From positions 1-21,795 of the forward strand of contig URJM01000034.1 in the NCBI GenBank assembly GCA_900548225.1: a stretch of 21,795 nt of DNA, given 5' to 3'. The notes under the pieces were generated by a model. The model had not been told where the DNA came from. It made no database searches and saw only the letters and a program-made list of their open reading frames with translations. Source of the stretch: an uncultured bacterium. Lineage in GTDB: Bacteria > Verrucomicrobiota > Lentisphaeria > Oligosphaerales > Oligosphaeraceae. Shown here piece by piece: positions 1 to 8,108 of the stretch (position 1 is its first letter; each line of letters opens with the position of its first letter). The translations under genes and the position numbers were made by a program.

Positions 1-158
1 CGCCCAAGCGCGCCAACCACGCACTCCCCTCTCCTTTCTTCTCCCTACTCTCTACCACAATGCAGTGGGCATCCGTAGAGCATGGCATTCGCCATGCGAG
101 GCGCGCCCAAGCGCGCCAACCACGCACTCCCCTCTCCTTTCTTCTCCCTACTCTCTAC
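1..158 (+). repeat. Repeat locus 1: tandem palindrome + polypyrimidine cassettes
   Basis: A perfect 55-nt direct repeat occupies 1-55 and 104-158 (period 103). Each copy holds a GC palindrome (complete in copy 2 at 100-117, GGCGCGC-CCAA-GCGCGCC), the box ACCACGCACT, and a pure pyrimidine tract ending CTACTCTCTAC. Between the copies lie a remnant of the second palindrome type (62-75) and a hairpin at 80-97 (GCATGGC, loop ATTC, GCCATGC). The window begins inside the array, so its true left edge is unseen. The tract ends 4 nt before the start codon of the HAD gene and forms its entire visible leader. Confidence 0.9.
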
Positions 159-162
159 TTCC

Positions 163-915
163 ATGCCCTCAATCATTGCAATGGATTTTGACGGCGTGAT
201 CTGCGACTCCGCCCCCGAGAATGCGGCCACCGCCTGGCGATGCTGCTGCCGTCTCTGGCCGGAGCGCTTTTCGATGCCAATGCCCGCCGAACAGCCCGCA
301 CGCTTCTGCGGTGAGCTGCGTCCATATATGGAGACAGGCTGGCAGTCGATCATGCAGACGTACGGCCTCTGGAAGGGTGTCCCGCTGGAGGAACTGACCT
401 CGGGACTCGCCGAAACCCTGCCGAAGCTCCTGGAGGAGACTGGGCAGACAGTCGCCTCGCTCAAGGCGCTCTTCGGAGCCGAGCGTGACGCATGGCTCCG
501 CCAGGATGCGGAGGGCTGGTACTCGTACAACGCATTCTACGATGGCGTCAGGGAGGGGCTCGCAAGGCTCATGGCCGACCGCCGCGTCGTAATCCTCACG
601 ACGAAGGAGGGGAGGTTTGTGGAGCATCTGATGTCCCGCGAGGGAATCGACTTCCCCGTTGACGACATCTATGGCCTGGAGCGCATCCATAACAAGGAGA
701 CGACCCTGAAGGAGCTTCTGGGGCTTGGAGCGCTGGCGTTCATCGAAGACCGCCTTGCGACGCTTGAGCGGGTGGCGGCGCTTTCCGAACTGGATTCGGT
801 GAAGCTCTGCTTTGCGCCCTGGGGCTATACGACCCCGGCCCAGGTCGCCTCCGCCAGGGCCAATCCCCGTGTCACAGTGATTGAGTCGCCTCTCCAGTTC
901 AACATGATACCCTGA
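163..915 (+). CDS. HAD-superfamily phosphatase-like hydrolase
   Basis: A 250-residue cytoplasmic protein of the haloacid dehalogenase superfamily, most likely a small-molecule phosphatase; the substrate cannot be read from sequence. Motif I is DFDGVICD (D8 nucleophile, D10 acid/base). A helical cap follows at about residues 16-125. Motif II is the Thr in ILTT (146/147), the motif III lysine is probably K178, and motif IV is IEDR (E195-D196). Length and cap fit phosphoglycolate-phosphatase-like members, not the shorter KdsC despite the nearby waaA. The start at 163 puts motif I close to the N terminus as usual; an upstream ATG at 82 would add 27 residues encoded by repeat DNA and is disfavoured. 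No SD precedes 163, only a pyrimidine tract. It is the first gene of a tight cluster, 2 nt before the next. Confidence 0.85.
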   Translation: MPSIIAMDFDGVICDSAPENAATAWRCCCRLWPERFSMPMPAEQPARFCGELRPYMETGWQSIMQTYGLWKGVPLEELTSGLAETLPKLLEETGQTVASLKALFGAERDAWLRQDAEGWYSYNAFYDGVREGLARLMADRRVVILTTKEGRFVEHLMSREGIDFPVDDIYGLERIHNKETTLKELLGLGALAFIEDRLATLERVAALSELDSVKLCFAPWGYTTPAQVASARANPRVTVIESPLQFNMIP

Positions 916-917
916 AG

Positions 918-1454
918 ATGACCCTCTTCCGCGCAATATCCTTCCTGATGGCGATGCTCGTCCTGGGCATCGGCGTCCTTTGCGGCTTCGCACTCCCAAA
1001 GGCTCCCGCATTGGCGACGCGCATTCCGCGGCTCCGCCTGCCTGGCGCACTCCTGGGAACCGCGCTTCTGGCATATTGCGCATACGAGGGCACGCTCATG
1101 CTTCCCGGAACACGCTGGGGGCAGCTCTTCTGGGCGCTGGCCCCCGTCACCGCGTTCCTCTGCTGGTATTTCATGGACTTCCTGATGGCCCGCGCACTTG
1201 GGGGGCTTCTGGTCATCATTGCCAACTTCCTCATCCAGAATGCCTTCGGCGCATACTGCGGGTGCCGTCCCCTCTATGCATCCGTGGCATTGGCCTGGGG
1301 CGTGGCGGGCACTCTCCTCATCGCATGGCCCTGGTGGTTCCGGGATGTGCTGACCGCATGCTCCAGGCACCTCGCCTGGAGAATCGCGCTGCTGCTGGTT
1401 TCGGTCTTCTCCTGCATAGTCTTTCTCGTGCTTCCGCTGATGGTGGCCGACTAG
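918..1454 (+). CDS. Small polytopic membrane protein of unknown function
   Basis: A 178-residue, very hydrophobic protein that I do not recognise. About five membrane segments can be drawn, roughly at residues 5-26, 42-60, 69-88, 91-108, 120-138 and 152-175 (the third and fourth may be one unit). There is no cleavable signal peptide with a clear cut site, no conserved catalytic motif, and few charged residues outside short loops. It starts 2 nt after the HAD stop codon and ends 40 nt before waaA, so it is probably co-transcribed and translationally coupled to the HAD gene. A role in the cell envelope is only suggested by waaA downstream. Codon use matches its neighbours, which supports a real gene. 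Confidence 0.7.
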   Translation: MTLFRAISFLMAMLVLGIGVLCGFALPKAPALATRIPRLRLPGALLGTALLAYCAYEGTLMLPGTRWGQLFWALAPVTAFLCWYFMDFLMARALGGLLVIIANFLIQNAFGAYCGCRPLYASVALAWGVAGTLLIAWPWWFRDVLTACSRHLAWRIALLLVSVFSCIVFLVLPLMVAD

Positions 1455-1494
1455 GCCCCGCCATAGTCCTTCGTCCTCAAAACTTCCTGCTGCC

Positions 1495-2790
1495 GTGGTG
1501 CTTCTCTACAACATCCTGTTTCCCCTTCTGGTGTTGGTGTACCTGCCCTTCTATGCGGTGCATGTCATCCGCAGGGGTGGTTTGACGGTGGATTTCTGGG
1601 AGCGGTTCGGCTTCTTTCCCGCCGCCGTGAAGGCCCGTCTTCGCGGGTTGCCCCGCCGTCCCGTCTGGGTGCATGCGGTTTCGGTGGGGGAGGCAGTCGA
1701 GGCGATTTCGATTATAAAGTCGTGGCTGGATCGCCATCCCGACGAGGAATTCGTCTTCTCCTGCGGCACATCCACGGGCTTTGCGACTGCGGTGGCGAAG
1801 CTTCCTGCGAAGGTGGTCTCGATTTACTGTCCCCTTGACTGCTGGTGGATGGTAAGGCACGCCTACGCCTTGATTCGTCCCCGCCTGGTGGCAATCCTCG
1901 AGGTGGAAATCTGGCCGAACCTGATTCTCCAGGCATCCAAATGGGATGCCCGCCTTGTCATGGTGAACGGCCGGCTCTCCGACAAGTCAAGCCAGGGGTA
2001 TGCGAGATGGGGATTTTTCTTCAGGCGGCTCTTCGGCGCATACGACGCGCTCTGCGTCCAGACCCCGGAGGATTGCGCCCGTCTGGAGCATGTCATAGGC
2101 GAGGATCCGAGGATTCACGTAGTGGGGACTGTGAAGTTCGACCAGGTCGCGGACGGGCAGGGAGCATCCGTGGAGGAGGCTCTCGAGAAGGCTTTTGGGC
2201 CGCGGGACTGGAAACTCTTCTGCGTGGGAAGCACACACCCTGGCGAGGAGGACCTCGTCTGCCGCGAATACGCACGGGCGCTTGTGACACAGCCATCCTG
2301 GAGGATGGCGCTGGTGCCGCGCCATGCCGAACGGGGCGCCGAGGTGGCCCGAATCCTTGACATGTACCACCTGCCATGGCAGTCGGTGGTGCCAATCCCT
2401 GGAACAAACCCCGCACCCGACGGAAGGTGCCAGGTGCTCCTCGTCAATACCACGGGACAATTGATGAGCTACTACCGCGCCGCAGACCTCTGCTATGTCG
2501 GAAAGTCCCTGGCTGGACAGACGGGAGGACACAATATCATCGAACCCGCCATCTTCGGAAAGGCAATTGTCTACGGCGCACACATGGAGAACTTCCGGCA
2601 GGTGGACGAACTCTTCCGGCAGGAGGAGGCCGCCGCAGTCGTCTCCTCGGATAATCTCTTCTTCCCGACTATACAGGGACTTATGGCGGACGAAGGACGC
2701 CGCGGGGAGCTGGGCAGGCGTGCCAGGCGGCTGGTGGAAGAACACAGGGGCGCAATTGCACGGACGCTCGACATCGTCGATGCTCTATAG
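1495..2790 (+). CDS. waaA: 3-deoxy-D-manno-octulosonic acid (Kdo) transferase WaaA
   Basis: A 431-residue GT30 glycosyltransferase that moves Kdo from CMP-Kdo onto the lipid A precursor at the inner face of the cytoplasmic membrane. An N-terminal membrane anchor covers about residues 2-25. The N-terminal domain has the family signature HAVSVGEAVEA with candidate catalytic E66, and LEVEIWPN (E136). The C-terminal domain carries VGTVKFD (about 210-216), GSTHPGEE (245-252) and the CMP-Kdo-binding GGHNIIEPA region (344-352). Length is normal for the family (about 420-430). The start is GTG at 1495, or GTG at 1498 one codon later; neither has an SD. It is preceded by the membrane protein and followed 18 nt later by hrpB. 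Whether one or several Kdo units are added cannot be told from sequence. Confidence 0.95.
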   Translation: MVLLYNILFPLLVLVYLPFYAVHVIRRGGLTVDFWERFGFFPAAVKARLRGLPRRPVWVHAVSVGEAVEAISIIKSWLDRHPDEEFVFSCGTSTGFATAVAKLPAKVVSIYCPLDCWWMVRHAYALIRPRLVAILEVEIWPNLILQASKWDARLVMVNGRLSDKSSQGYARWGFFFRRLFGAYDALCVQTPEDCARLEHVIGEDPRIHVVGTVKFDQVADGQGASVEEALEKAFGPRDWKLFCVGSTHPGEEDLVCREYARALVTQPSWRMALVPRHAERGAEVARILDMYHLPWQSVVPIPGTNPAPDGRCQVLLVNTTGQLMSYYRAADLCYVGKSLAGQTGGHNIIEPAIFGKAIVYGAHMENFRQVDELFRQEEAAAVVSSDNLFFPTIQGLMADEGRRGELGRRARRLVEEHRGAIARTLDIVDAL

Positions 2791-2808
2791 GCTGCGACGG
2801 GGCAGGTA

Positions 2809-5355
2809 ATGGCCGAGCCACTTCCAATCCAGGAGATACGCGAAGCGTTCCTTGGCGCGATGAGGCAGCCGGGGGGAAGGTGCGTCGTCACAGCGCCGAC
2901 TGGAAGCGGAAAGTCGACCCAGGTCCCCAAGTGGCTCCTGGAATGCGTCCCCGCCACGCAGAAGGTGCTCGTCCTGCAGCCACGGCGCCTCGCCGCGAGA
3001 ATGCTCGCCGAGAGAGTCGCATGGGAACTTGGTGAAAAGACGGGCGCCACCGTCGGCTACATCACAAGATATGAACGGGCGGTCTCCGACGCAACGCGGA
3101 TTGTCTTCATAACGGAGGGGATATTAACACGTATGTTGTTGAATCCCAGTGAGTTACGTGATTGCGGGGCAATTGTCTTCGACGAATTCCACGAGCGCAC
3201 TCTCAATGCGGACCTTGGGCTTGCCATGGCGCGGAGCCTCCAGGCCGGTTCCCTCGGGGAGTTGCGCCTGGCCGTAATGAGCGCCACCCTGGACGCGGCC
3301 CGGGTCTCCGAGTATCTTTCCGGCTGTCCGGTTCTGTGTTCGGATGGCCGCATCCACCCTGTCGAGATATCCTATACAAGGCGCTCGGAGATGCGGAATC
3401 TCTACCAGGCGGTTGCGGACGGACTCCGCGACCTGCTTGATTCCGGGCGACCTGGCGACATCCTCGTATTCCTTCCTGGCGCGGGGGAGATTCGCCATGC
3501 GGCCGAGGAGCTTCAGCGCACCCGCTACGGGGAACGCCTCGCCGTGCTGCCCCTTTACGGCGAAATGTCCTCGGAGGCGCAGCGCCAGGTGATGTCCCCC
3601 TCCCCCTTCAGGAAGGTGATTCTCGCGACCAACATTGCCGAGACAAGCCTCACTATTCCCGGGGTCAGGATGGTGATTGACAGCGGGCTGGCGAAAATCA
3701 GCCGCTATGACGGGCAGCACGGGGTCGACATCCTGGAGACACTCCCGATTTCGGCGGATTCCGCCCAGCAGCGGGCAGGACGGGCAGGACGGGAGGCCCC
3801 TGGGCTATGCCGACGCCTCTGGAGCCAGCTGGAACAGGACCACCGGGCACCGCATACGCCTCCGGAAATCCGGCGACTGGACCTCGCGGACGCCATCCTG
3901 AACGTCCACTGCTACGGATACCGCGACGACCGCGAGTTCCCCTGGTTCGAGGCTCCTCCCCAAAAGGGCGCCGACTCCGCCAGAGCCCTCCTTGTCAATC
4001 TCGGAATGCTTTCCGAATCGGGGGAGGTGACGCCCACCGGGTGGGCCGCCAGGAGCTATCCGACACATCCCCGCCTTGCCCTCATGCTGCATCTTGGTGC
4101 AGCCCGTGGCGTCTTCGAGGAGGCCTGCGGCGCAGCGGCCATCCTTGGCGGCCGTCCGCTGATGCAGCGGCATGGCGCCTCCGAGGCGCTGACCCGCCTT
4201 CGCAACTCCCACCGCAGGGAGTCCCGTGCCGCCTCCGCTCCCGAGTCCGACTTCCTCGCCCAGCTGTCGCTGATTCGCCAGGCACGTGCGGCCCACTTTG
4301 ACGTGGATGCCTGCAACCGCCTGGGAGTCCTCTCCACCGCCGCCCGGGAGATATCCGGCGAGTGGGATGCGTTCCTGCGCATGAAGCCCCGCACCTGCGC
4401 TCCACGGGCGGCCTCCCCGGCCACCGAACTAGCCAGAGTCCTCCTGGAATGCTTCCCGGACAGGCTGGCACGGCGGCTGGACACGGGAACCCTGAACTGC
4501 GAACTCCAGGAGCGAAGGGGCGCGGTCCTCTCCGACGCGTCACTCGTCCGCGAGGAACCACTCTTCATCGCCGCCTCGATGCGGCAGGTCGCCGCCGCAA
4601 AGACCCCGGGAACCACAACGGAACTATCGCTCGCATCGGGAATCCGGGAAGAGTGGCTCTGGGAAAGGTATCCGGACAGGCTTGCCGAGACGGACGAGAC
4701 AATCTGGGACGGCGTCCGCCAGCAGGTCCTGCGACGCCGCACCCTTGCGTGCCTCGGGGTTGTCCTCGAGGAGTCCACGCGCAACGACCCGGACCCCGGA
4801 AAGGCGGCCGCGCTTCTGCACCGGGAGATTTCCTCCTCGAACAACATGCCGTTGCTGGGGTGGGACGACTCCTGCGAGGCCTGGTGCAACCGGGTCAGGT
4901 TCCTCAAGGGGGCGATGCCCTCCCTGGAACTCCCGGAATACAATGAGGAAGAGTGTGACGAAATCCGTCGGCAAATGTGCCAGGGAGAGACAAAGTACTC
5001 ATCTGTACGCAACAAGCCCGCGCTGCCCTTCCTTCAGGGGTTGCTGACGCCTGAGCAGCGCGCTGCCGTCGACCGGCTTGCCCCCGCAAGCCTGCCGCTG
5101 CCACGCAACCGGAAGCTGCGCATCGAATACCACCCTGGACAGCCGCCAAAGGGCAGGGCGAAGTTGCAGGAACTCTACGACATGAATGGCCCGATGGCAG
5201 TGGCCGGGGGCAAAATCCCCGTGCTTCTGGACATTCTGGGGCCAAACTACCGGACTTTGCAAATCACCGACGATCTTCCCAGGTTCTGGGAGGTCCACTA
5301 TCCCTCAATCAAGTCACAGCTGCAACGACGATACCCCAAACACGAATGGCGATGA
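2809..5355 (+). CDS. hrpB: ATP-dependent helicase HrpB (DEAH/RHA family)
   Basis: An 848-residue superfamily 2 DEAH-box RNA-helicase-like protein; HrpB function in bacteria is poorly defined. Helicase motifs appear in order: motif I TGSGKST (31-37), motif Ia around QPRRLAARM (57-65), motif II DEFH (125-128), motif III SAT (158-160), motif V ATNIAETSLTIPGV (273-286) and motif VI QRAGRAGR (321-328). An HA2-like helical region follows at about 345-460, and the HrpB-type C-terminal domain occupies about 690-840, with the typical PPKGRAKLQELYD and a terminal segment rich in basic and aromatic residues. Length is right for full HrpB (about 810-850). A weak GCAGG lies just before the start. The stop TGA overlaps the ATG at 5352 of the alpha-galactosidase gene. 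Confidence 0.95.
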   Translation: MAEPLPIQEIREAFLGAMRQPGGRCVVTAPTGSGKSTQVPKWLLECVPATQKVLVLQPRRLAARMLAERVAWELGEKTGATVGYITRYERAVSDATRIVFITEGILTRMLLNPSELRDCGAIVFDEFHERTLNADLGLAMARSLQAGSLGELRLAVMSATLDAARVSEYLSGCPVLCSDGRIHPVEISYTRRSEMRNLYQAVADGLRDLLDSGRPGDILVFLPGAGEIRHAAEELQRTRYGERLAVLPLYGEMSSEAQRQVMSPSPFRKVILATNIAETSLTIPGVRMVIDSGLAKISRYDGQHGVDILETLPISADSAQQRAGRAGREAPGLCRRLWSQLEQDHRAPHTPPEIRRLDLADAILNVHCYGYRDDREFPWFEAPPQKGADSARALLVNLGMLSESGEVTPTGWAARSYPTHPRLALMLHLGAARGVFEEACGAAAILGGRPLMQRHGASEALTRLRNSHRRESRAASAPESDFLAQLSLIRQARAAHFDVDACNRLGVLSTAAREISGEWDAFLRMKPRTCAPRAASPATELARVLLECFPDRLARRLDTGTLNCELQERRGAVLSDASLVREEPLFIAASMRQVAAAKTPGTTTELSLASGIREEWLWERYPDRLAETDETIWDGVRQQVLRRRTLACLGVVLEESTRNDPDPGKAAALLHREISSSNNMPLLGWDDSCEAWCNRVRFLKGAMPSLELPEYNEEECDEIRRQMCQGETKYSSVRNKPALPFLQGLLTPEQRAAVDRLAPASLPLPRNRKLRIEYHPGQPPKGRAKLQELYDMNGPMAVAGGKIPVLLDILGPNYRTLQITDDLPRFWEVHYPSIKSQLQRRYPKHEWR

Positions 5356-7535
5356 TCTACTTTGACGAAAACCAGAAAATCTTCCGTATTGACGCGGGCG
5401 CTTCCAGCTATGCGATGCAGGTGGACCCATACGGCCGCCTGAAGCACCTCTACTGGGGACCGCAATTGGATTCGATGGATTTGGCGTATCTCGCGCAGGC
5501 GCCCACACTCCCGTTCATTCCGGAGGAATTCGACCCCGGCAAATGCCAGTCGCCACGCCCCGCCGAGAGCTGGGAGTTCGCGCCGAATGACCTGGGAACC
5601 TACTCCCCTGCATCGGCAATCATCCGCAACGCCGCCGGAAATACGGTCACCGACCCACACTATGTCTCCCATCGCATCTACGCGGGAAAACACCCGCTCC
5701 AGGGACTCCCGTCCTCGAAAATCCAGAGTGACGAGGAGGCGACCACCCTCGAAATCCTAATGGTCGACAATGTGACCCAGATGGAGTTCACCCTGGTGTA
5801 CACCGCCTTCAAGGAGTTGTCTGTCATCGCGCGGTCAATGCGCATCGCAAACAGGGGAGACGCGCCAGTGGAACTCCTCAAGGCGTCGTCCCTCTTCATG
5901 GATTTTGCGCCGGAGGAGCTGGATTTCTGCTATTTCGACGGAATGTGGGGCAAGGAGAGGTGCTTCCACCGCGAGCGCCTGGAGGGAGGCACCAAGGTCG
6001 TCGGAACGACACGCGGCTTCTCCAGCCACGCCATGAATCCAAATGTCCTCATCTGCGAACAGAAGGCCAGCGAGACGGCCGGCCGCGCCTACGGCGCCCT
6101 CCTCGTCTACAGCGGACGCTGGGCCGCCGAGGTTGACCGCAACCCCTTCTACCGCACCCGCCTCAACCTGGGAATCAACCCTGACGGGTTCCTCTGGCAC
6201 CTTGAGCCAGGCGAGGAGTTCCAGACCCCGGAGGCGCTCCAGGCATTCTCGGACGCAGGATTCGGAGCGCTCTCACGCACCTGGCACGATTTCTTCCGCA
6301 CGCACATCATCCCAAGACAGTGGGTCGGGACTCCGCGCCCGCTGCTCGTCAACAACTGGGAGGGAATGCGCTTCCATTTCACAAAGGAGAAACTCCTCGA
6401 CCTGGCACGCCTCGCAAAGAAGCTCGGCATCGAAATGCTGGTGCTGGACGACGGATGGTTCGGAGAAAAACGGGATGACGACAGGCACAGCCTCGGCGAC
6501 TGGCAGCCCAACGAAAGGAAGCTCTCCGGAACTATCCGCCAGCTCTCCGACGCAATCCATGCCGAGGGCATGAAGTTCGGACTCTGGTTCGAACCGGAAA
6601 TGGTCTCGCGGGACAGCAATCTCTTCCGCGCACACCCGGACTGGGCAATCCAATGCCCGTCCCGCGATATGTCCTATATACGCTACCAGTATATGCTGGA
6701 CTTCTCGCGCCCCGAGGTCGTCGACCACATCTACAACGAAATCAGCGCCACCATCGAGGCCGCCAATATGGACTACATGAAGTGGGACGCAAACCGCGAG
6801 ATGACCGAGGTGGGTTCCCTCGCGTGGCCGCCGGAACGGCAGGGCGAAATCGCACACAGGTATATACTCGGAGTCTATGACCTCTACTCGAGAATCACAA
6901 AGCGATTCCCGGATATGCTCATCGAGGGATGCTCCGCAGGAGGCGGCAGGTTCGACGCGGGAATCCTCTGCTTCTCCCCGCAAATCTGGACCTCCGATAT
7001 CACGGACGCATTGGACAGAATCAAGATCCAATACGGCACCTCCTTCGCGTATCCATGCTCCACAATGGGCGCGCATGTCACGAAAAACAAGTACGGCAGC
7101 AGACACGTCTCCGTCGAAACACGGGCCGCAGTCGCATTCGCGGGCACCTTCGGATATGAACTGAATCTCGACGAAATGCCCCAGGAAGAACTGGATAAAA
7201 TCCCGGGACAGTGCGAATTCTTCAGAAAATACCACCACATCGTCGACAACGGAGACTACTACAGGCTCTCAAGCCCATACGAGGACAATCTGGTGGCGTG
7301 GATGCATCTCGCAAAGGACAAGTCGGAACTCCTCCTCACTGCCGTCCTCACCCAAATCGACTGGGCTTTCACCGGCAAGACCATCCGGCTCCCGGACCTC
7401 GATGAAAATGCAACATACACCGACGGAGTACATACCTGGTCGGGAAGAACACTCACACAGGCAGGATACCACATCCCACAGATGCCTATCGATGACATGG
7501 TAAGCCACATGACAAGACTGTGGAAGATCCAATAG
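5352..7535 (+). CDS. GH36 alpha-galactosidase
   Basis: A family GH36 glycoside hydrolase of about 727 residues, expected to remove terminal alpha-1,6-galactose from raffinose-type sugars or galactomannan fragments. Numbering from the alternative ATG at 5346, the N-terminal beta-supersandwich spans about 1-320 and the TIM barrel about 330-650. The barrel has LVLDDGWFG (about 374-382), the nucleophile in YMKWDAN (D481) and the acid/base in SDITD (D551), followed by a C-terminal beta domain. No signal peptide is visible, so it is probably cytoplasmic and acts on imported oligosaccharides. ATG 5352 overlaps the hrpB stop as ATGA, the arrangement used repeatedly in this window, so I prefer it; ATG 5346 would add two residues. 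Substrate specificity within GH36 is inferred, not shown. Confidence 0.93.
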   Translation: MIYFDENQKIFRIDAGASSYAMQVDPYGRLKHLYWGPQLDSMDLAYLAQAPTLPFIPEEFDPGKCQSPRPAESWEFAPNDLGTYSPASAIIRNAAGNTVTDPHYVSHRIYAGKHPLQGLPSSKIQSDEEATTLEILMVDNVTQMEFTLVYTAFKELSVIARSMRIANRGDAPVELLKASSLFMDFAPEELDFCYFDGMWGKERCFHRERLEGGTKVVGTTRGFSSHAMNPNVLICEQKASETAGRAYGALLVYSGRWAAEVDRNPFYRTRLNLGINPDGFLWHLEPGEEFQTPEALQAFSDAGFGALSRTWHDFFRTHIIPRQWVGTPRPLLVNNWEGMRFHFTKEKLLDLARLAKKLGIEMLVLDDGWFGEKRDDDRHSLGDWQPNERKLSGTIRQLSDAIHAEGMKFGLWFEPEMVSRDSNLFRAHPDWAIQCPSRDMSYIRYQYMLDFSRPEVVDHIYNEISATIEAANMDYMKWDANREMTEVGSLAWPPERQGEIAHRYILGVYDLYSRITKRFPDMLIEGCSAGGGRFDAGILCFSPQIWTSDITDALDRIKIQYGTSFAYPCSTMGAHVTKNKYGSRHVSVETRAAVAFAGTFGYELNLDEMPQEELDKIPGQCEFFRKYHHIVDNGDYYRLSSPYEDNLVAWMHLAKDKSELLLTAVLTQIDWAFTGKTIRLPDLDENATYTDGVHTWSGRTLTQAGYHIPQMPIDDMVSHMTRLWKIQ

Positions 7536-7554
7536 AATAGCAAGAAGCCAGCAT

Positions 7555-7591
7555 AATGCGTAACATGCTGTAAATCAGTATGTTACGCATT
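7555..7591 (+). terminator. Long hairpin after the alpha-galactosidase gene
   Basis: An inverted repeat of about 16 bp (AATGCGTAACATGCTG against CAGTATGTTACGCATT, including one G-T pair) closes a 5-nt TAAAT loop 20 nt after the stop codon. No T-run follows, only TGTCTCTCC, so it is not a textbook intrinsic terminator. It could be a 3'-end-protecting hairpin, a Rho-associated structure or an inserted palindrome. Confidence 0.5.
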
Positions 7592-7766
7592 GTCTCTCCT
7601 CCCTCTACTATCTCTCAACACGCCTCGCGCGGCGTTTCTGCCGCACGAGGCGCGCTGTGGTTCTCACTCCCTTCTTCCTTCAATGGACGCGCGGGCTTCT
7701 GCCGCGCGGGCGCGCTCAAGCGCGCCGACCACGCACTGCCCTCTTCTTTCTTCTCCCTCCTCCCTA
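7592..7766 (+). repeat. Repeat locus 2: two variable hairpins, GC palindrome, polypyrimidine tracts
   Basis: A pyrimidine-rich stretch holds one hairpin at 7622-7651 (12-bp arms GCCTCGCGCGGC and GCCGCACGAGGC with one mismatch, loop GTTTCT), and a second at about 7689-7707 (GCGCGG...CCGCGC with a GGCTTCTG-like loop). Next come the conserved palindrome GGCGCGCTCAAGCGCGCC at 7709-7726, the box GACCACGCACT, and a pyrimidine tract ending CCTCCCTAC. It has the same element order and strand orientation as locus 1. It lies between a hairpin at 7555 and another at 7767, with no gene inside. Confidence 0.85.
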
Positions 7767-7816
7767 CCCCCAAATTTTTCAGTATGACTTGAAAAATTTG
7801 GGGGTTTGGTTATTTT
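7767..7816 (+). terminator. Intrinsic-terminator-like hairpin before tRNA-Tyr
   Basis: A perfect 15-bp stem (CCCCCAAATTTTTCA with TGAAAAATTTGGGGG) has an 8-nt loop and is followed by TTTGGTTATTTT. The downstream T-richness is broken by GG, so termination is plausible but imperfect. It would insulate the upstream gene cluster from the tRNA-Tyr unit. The sequence between it and the tRNA (7817-7874) holds no gene that I can see. Confidence 0.55.
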
Positions 7817-7874
7817 ATGTGGGCTGACGGAAAAAGGGGATTCAAGAGCCTCTTTTCCTGTCGGGAAAATCCCT

Positions 7875-7959
7875 GGTGGGTTACCCAAGCGGTCAACGGG
7901 GGCAGACTGTAAATCTGCTAGCTTTGCTTTCCATGGTCCGAATCCATGACCCACCACCA
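7875..7959 (+). tRNA. tRNA-Tyr (anticodon GTA)
   Basis: An 85-nt class II tRNA with a complete cloverleaf: acceptor GGTGGGT/ACCCACC, D arm CCC...GGG, anticodon stem GCAGA/TCTGC with anticodon GTA at 7909-7911, a long variable arm (7919-7931, AGC/GCT stem), T stem CATGG/CCATG, discriminator A and encoded CCA at 7957-7959. The D and anticodon arms closely resemble other bacterial tRNA-Tyr genes. The T loop reads TCCGAAT instead of the usual TTCGAAT, so position 55, almost always U, is C. It stands alone with its own terminator. Confidence 0.95.
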
Positions 7960-7967
7960 CTTTCAGG

Positions 7968-8001
7968 AGACCTGCGATTTTTCAGTCGCGGGTCTTTTTT
8001 T
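7968..8001 (+). terminator. Rho-independent terminator of tRNA-Tyr
   Basis: A 10-bp stem, AGACCTGCGA with TCGCGGGTCT (one G-T pair), and an 8-nt loop, followed directly by seven T residues. It begins 8 nt after the tRNA CCA end. This is the clearest intrinsic terminator in the window. Confidence 0.9.
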
Positions 8002-8108
8002 ATGCTTGTAACCATCCGTCTAGAAAGGGTTTTGCGATATAGAGTACTGCCATCTGTCCCGCGAGGAGTGTTTTGTCGGCAATTTCACCCCACATCCATC
8101 TGCGTCGC

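Noticed and set aside
163..915. KdsC (Kdo-8-phosphate phosphatase) identity for the HAD protein
   Set aside because: KdsC is shorter (about 170-190 residues), capless and has a DVDGVLTDG motif; this protein has a sizeable cap and DFDGVICD.
6273..7238. Long minus-strand ORF opposite the alpha-galactosidase
   Set aside because: It mirrors a well-supported GH36 gene, shows no domain, and is a typical antisense open frame of GC-rich DNA.
7580..7792. Small plus-strand ORFs within repeat loci (peptides such as NHALPSPFFSLL)
   Set aside because: They arise because the pyrimidine strand lacks stop codons; the same text appears in several frames and loci, as expected of non-coding repeat.
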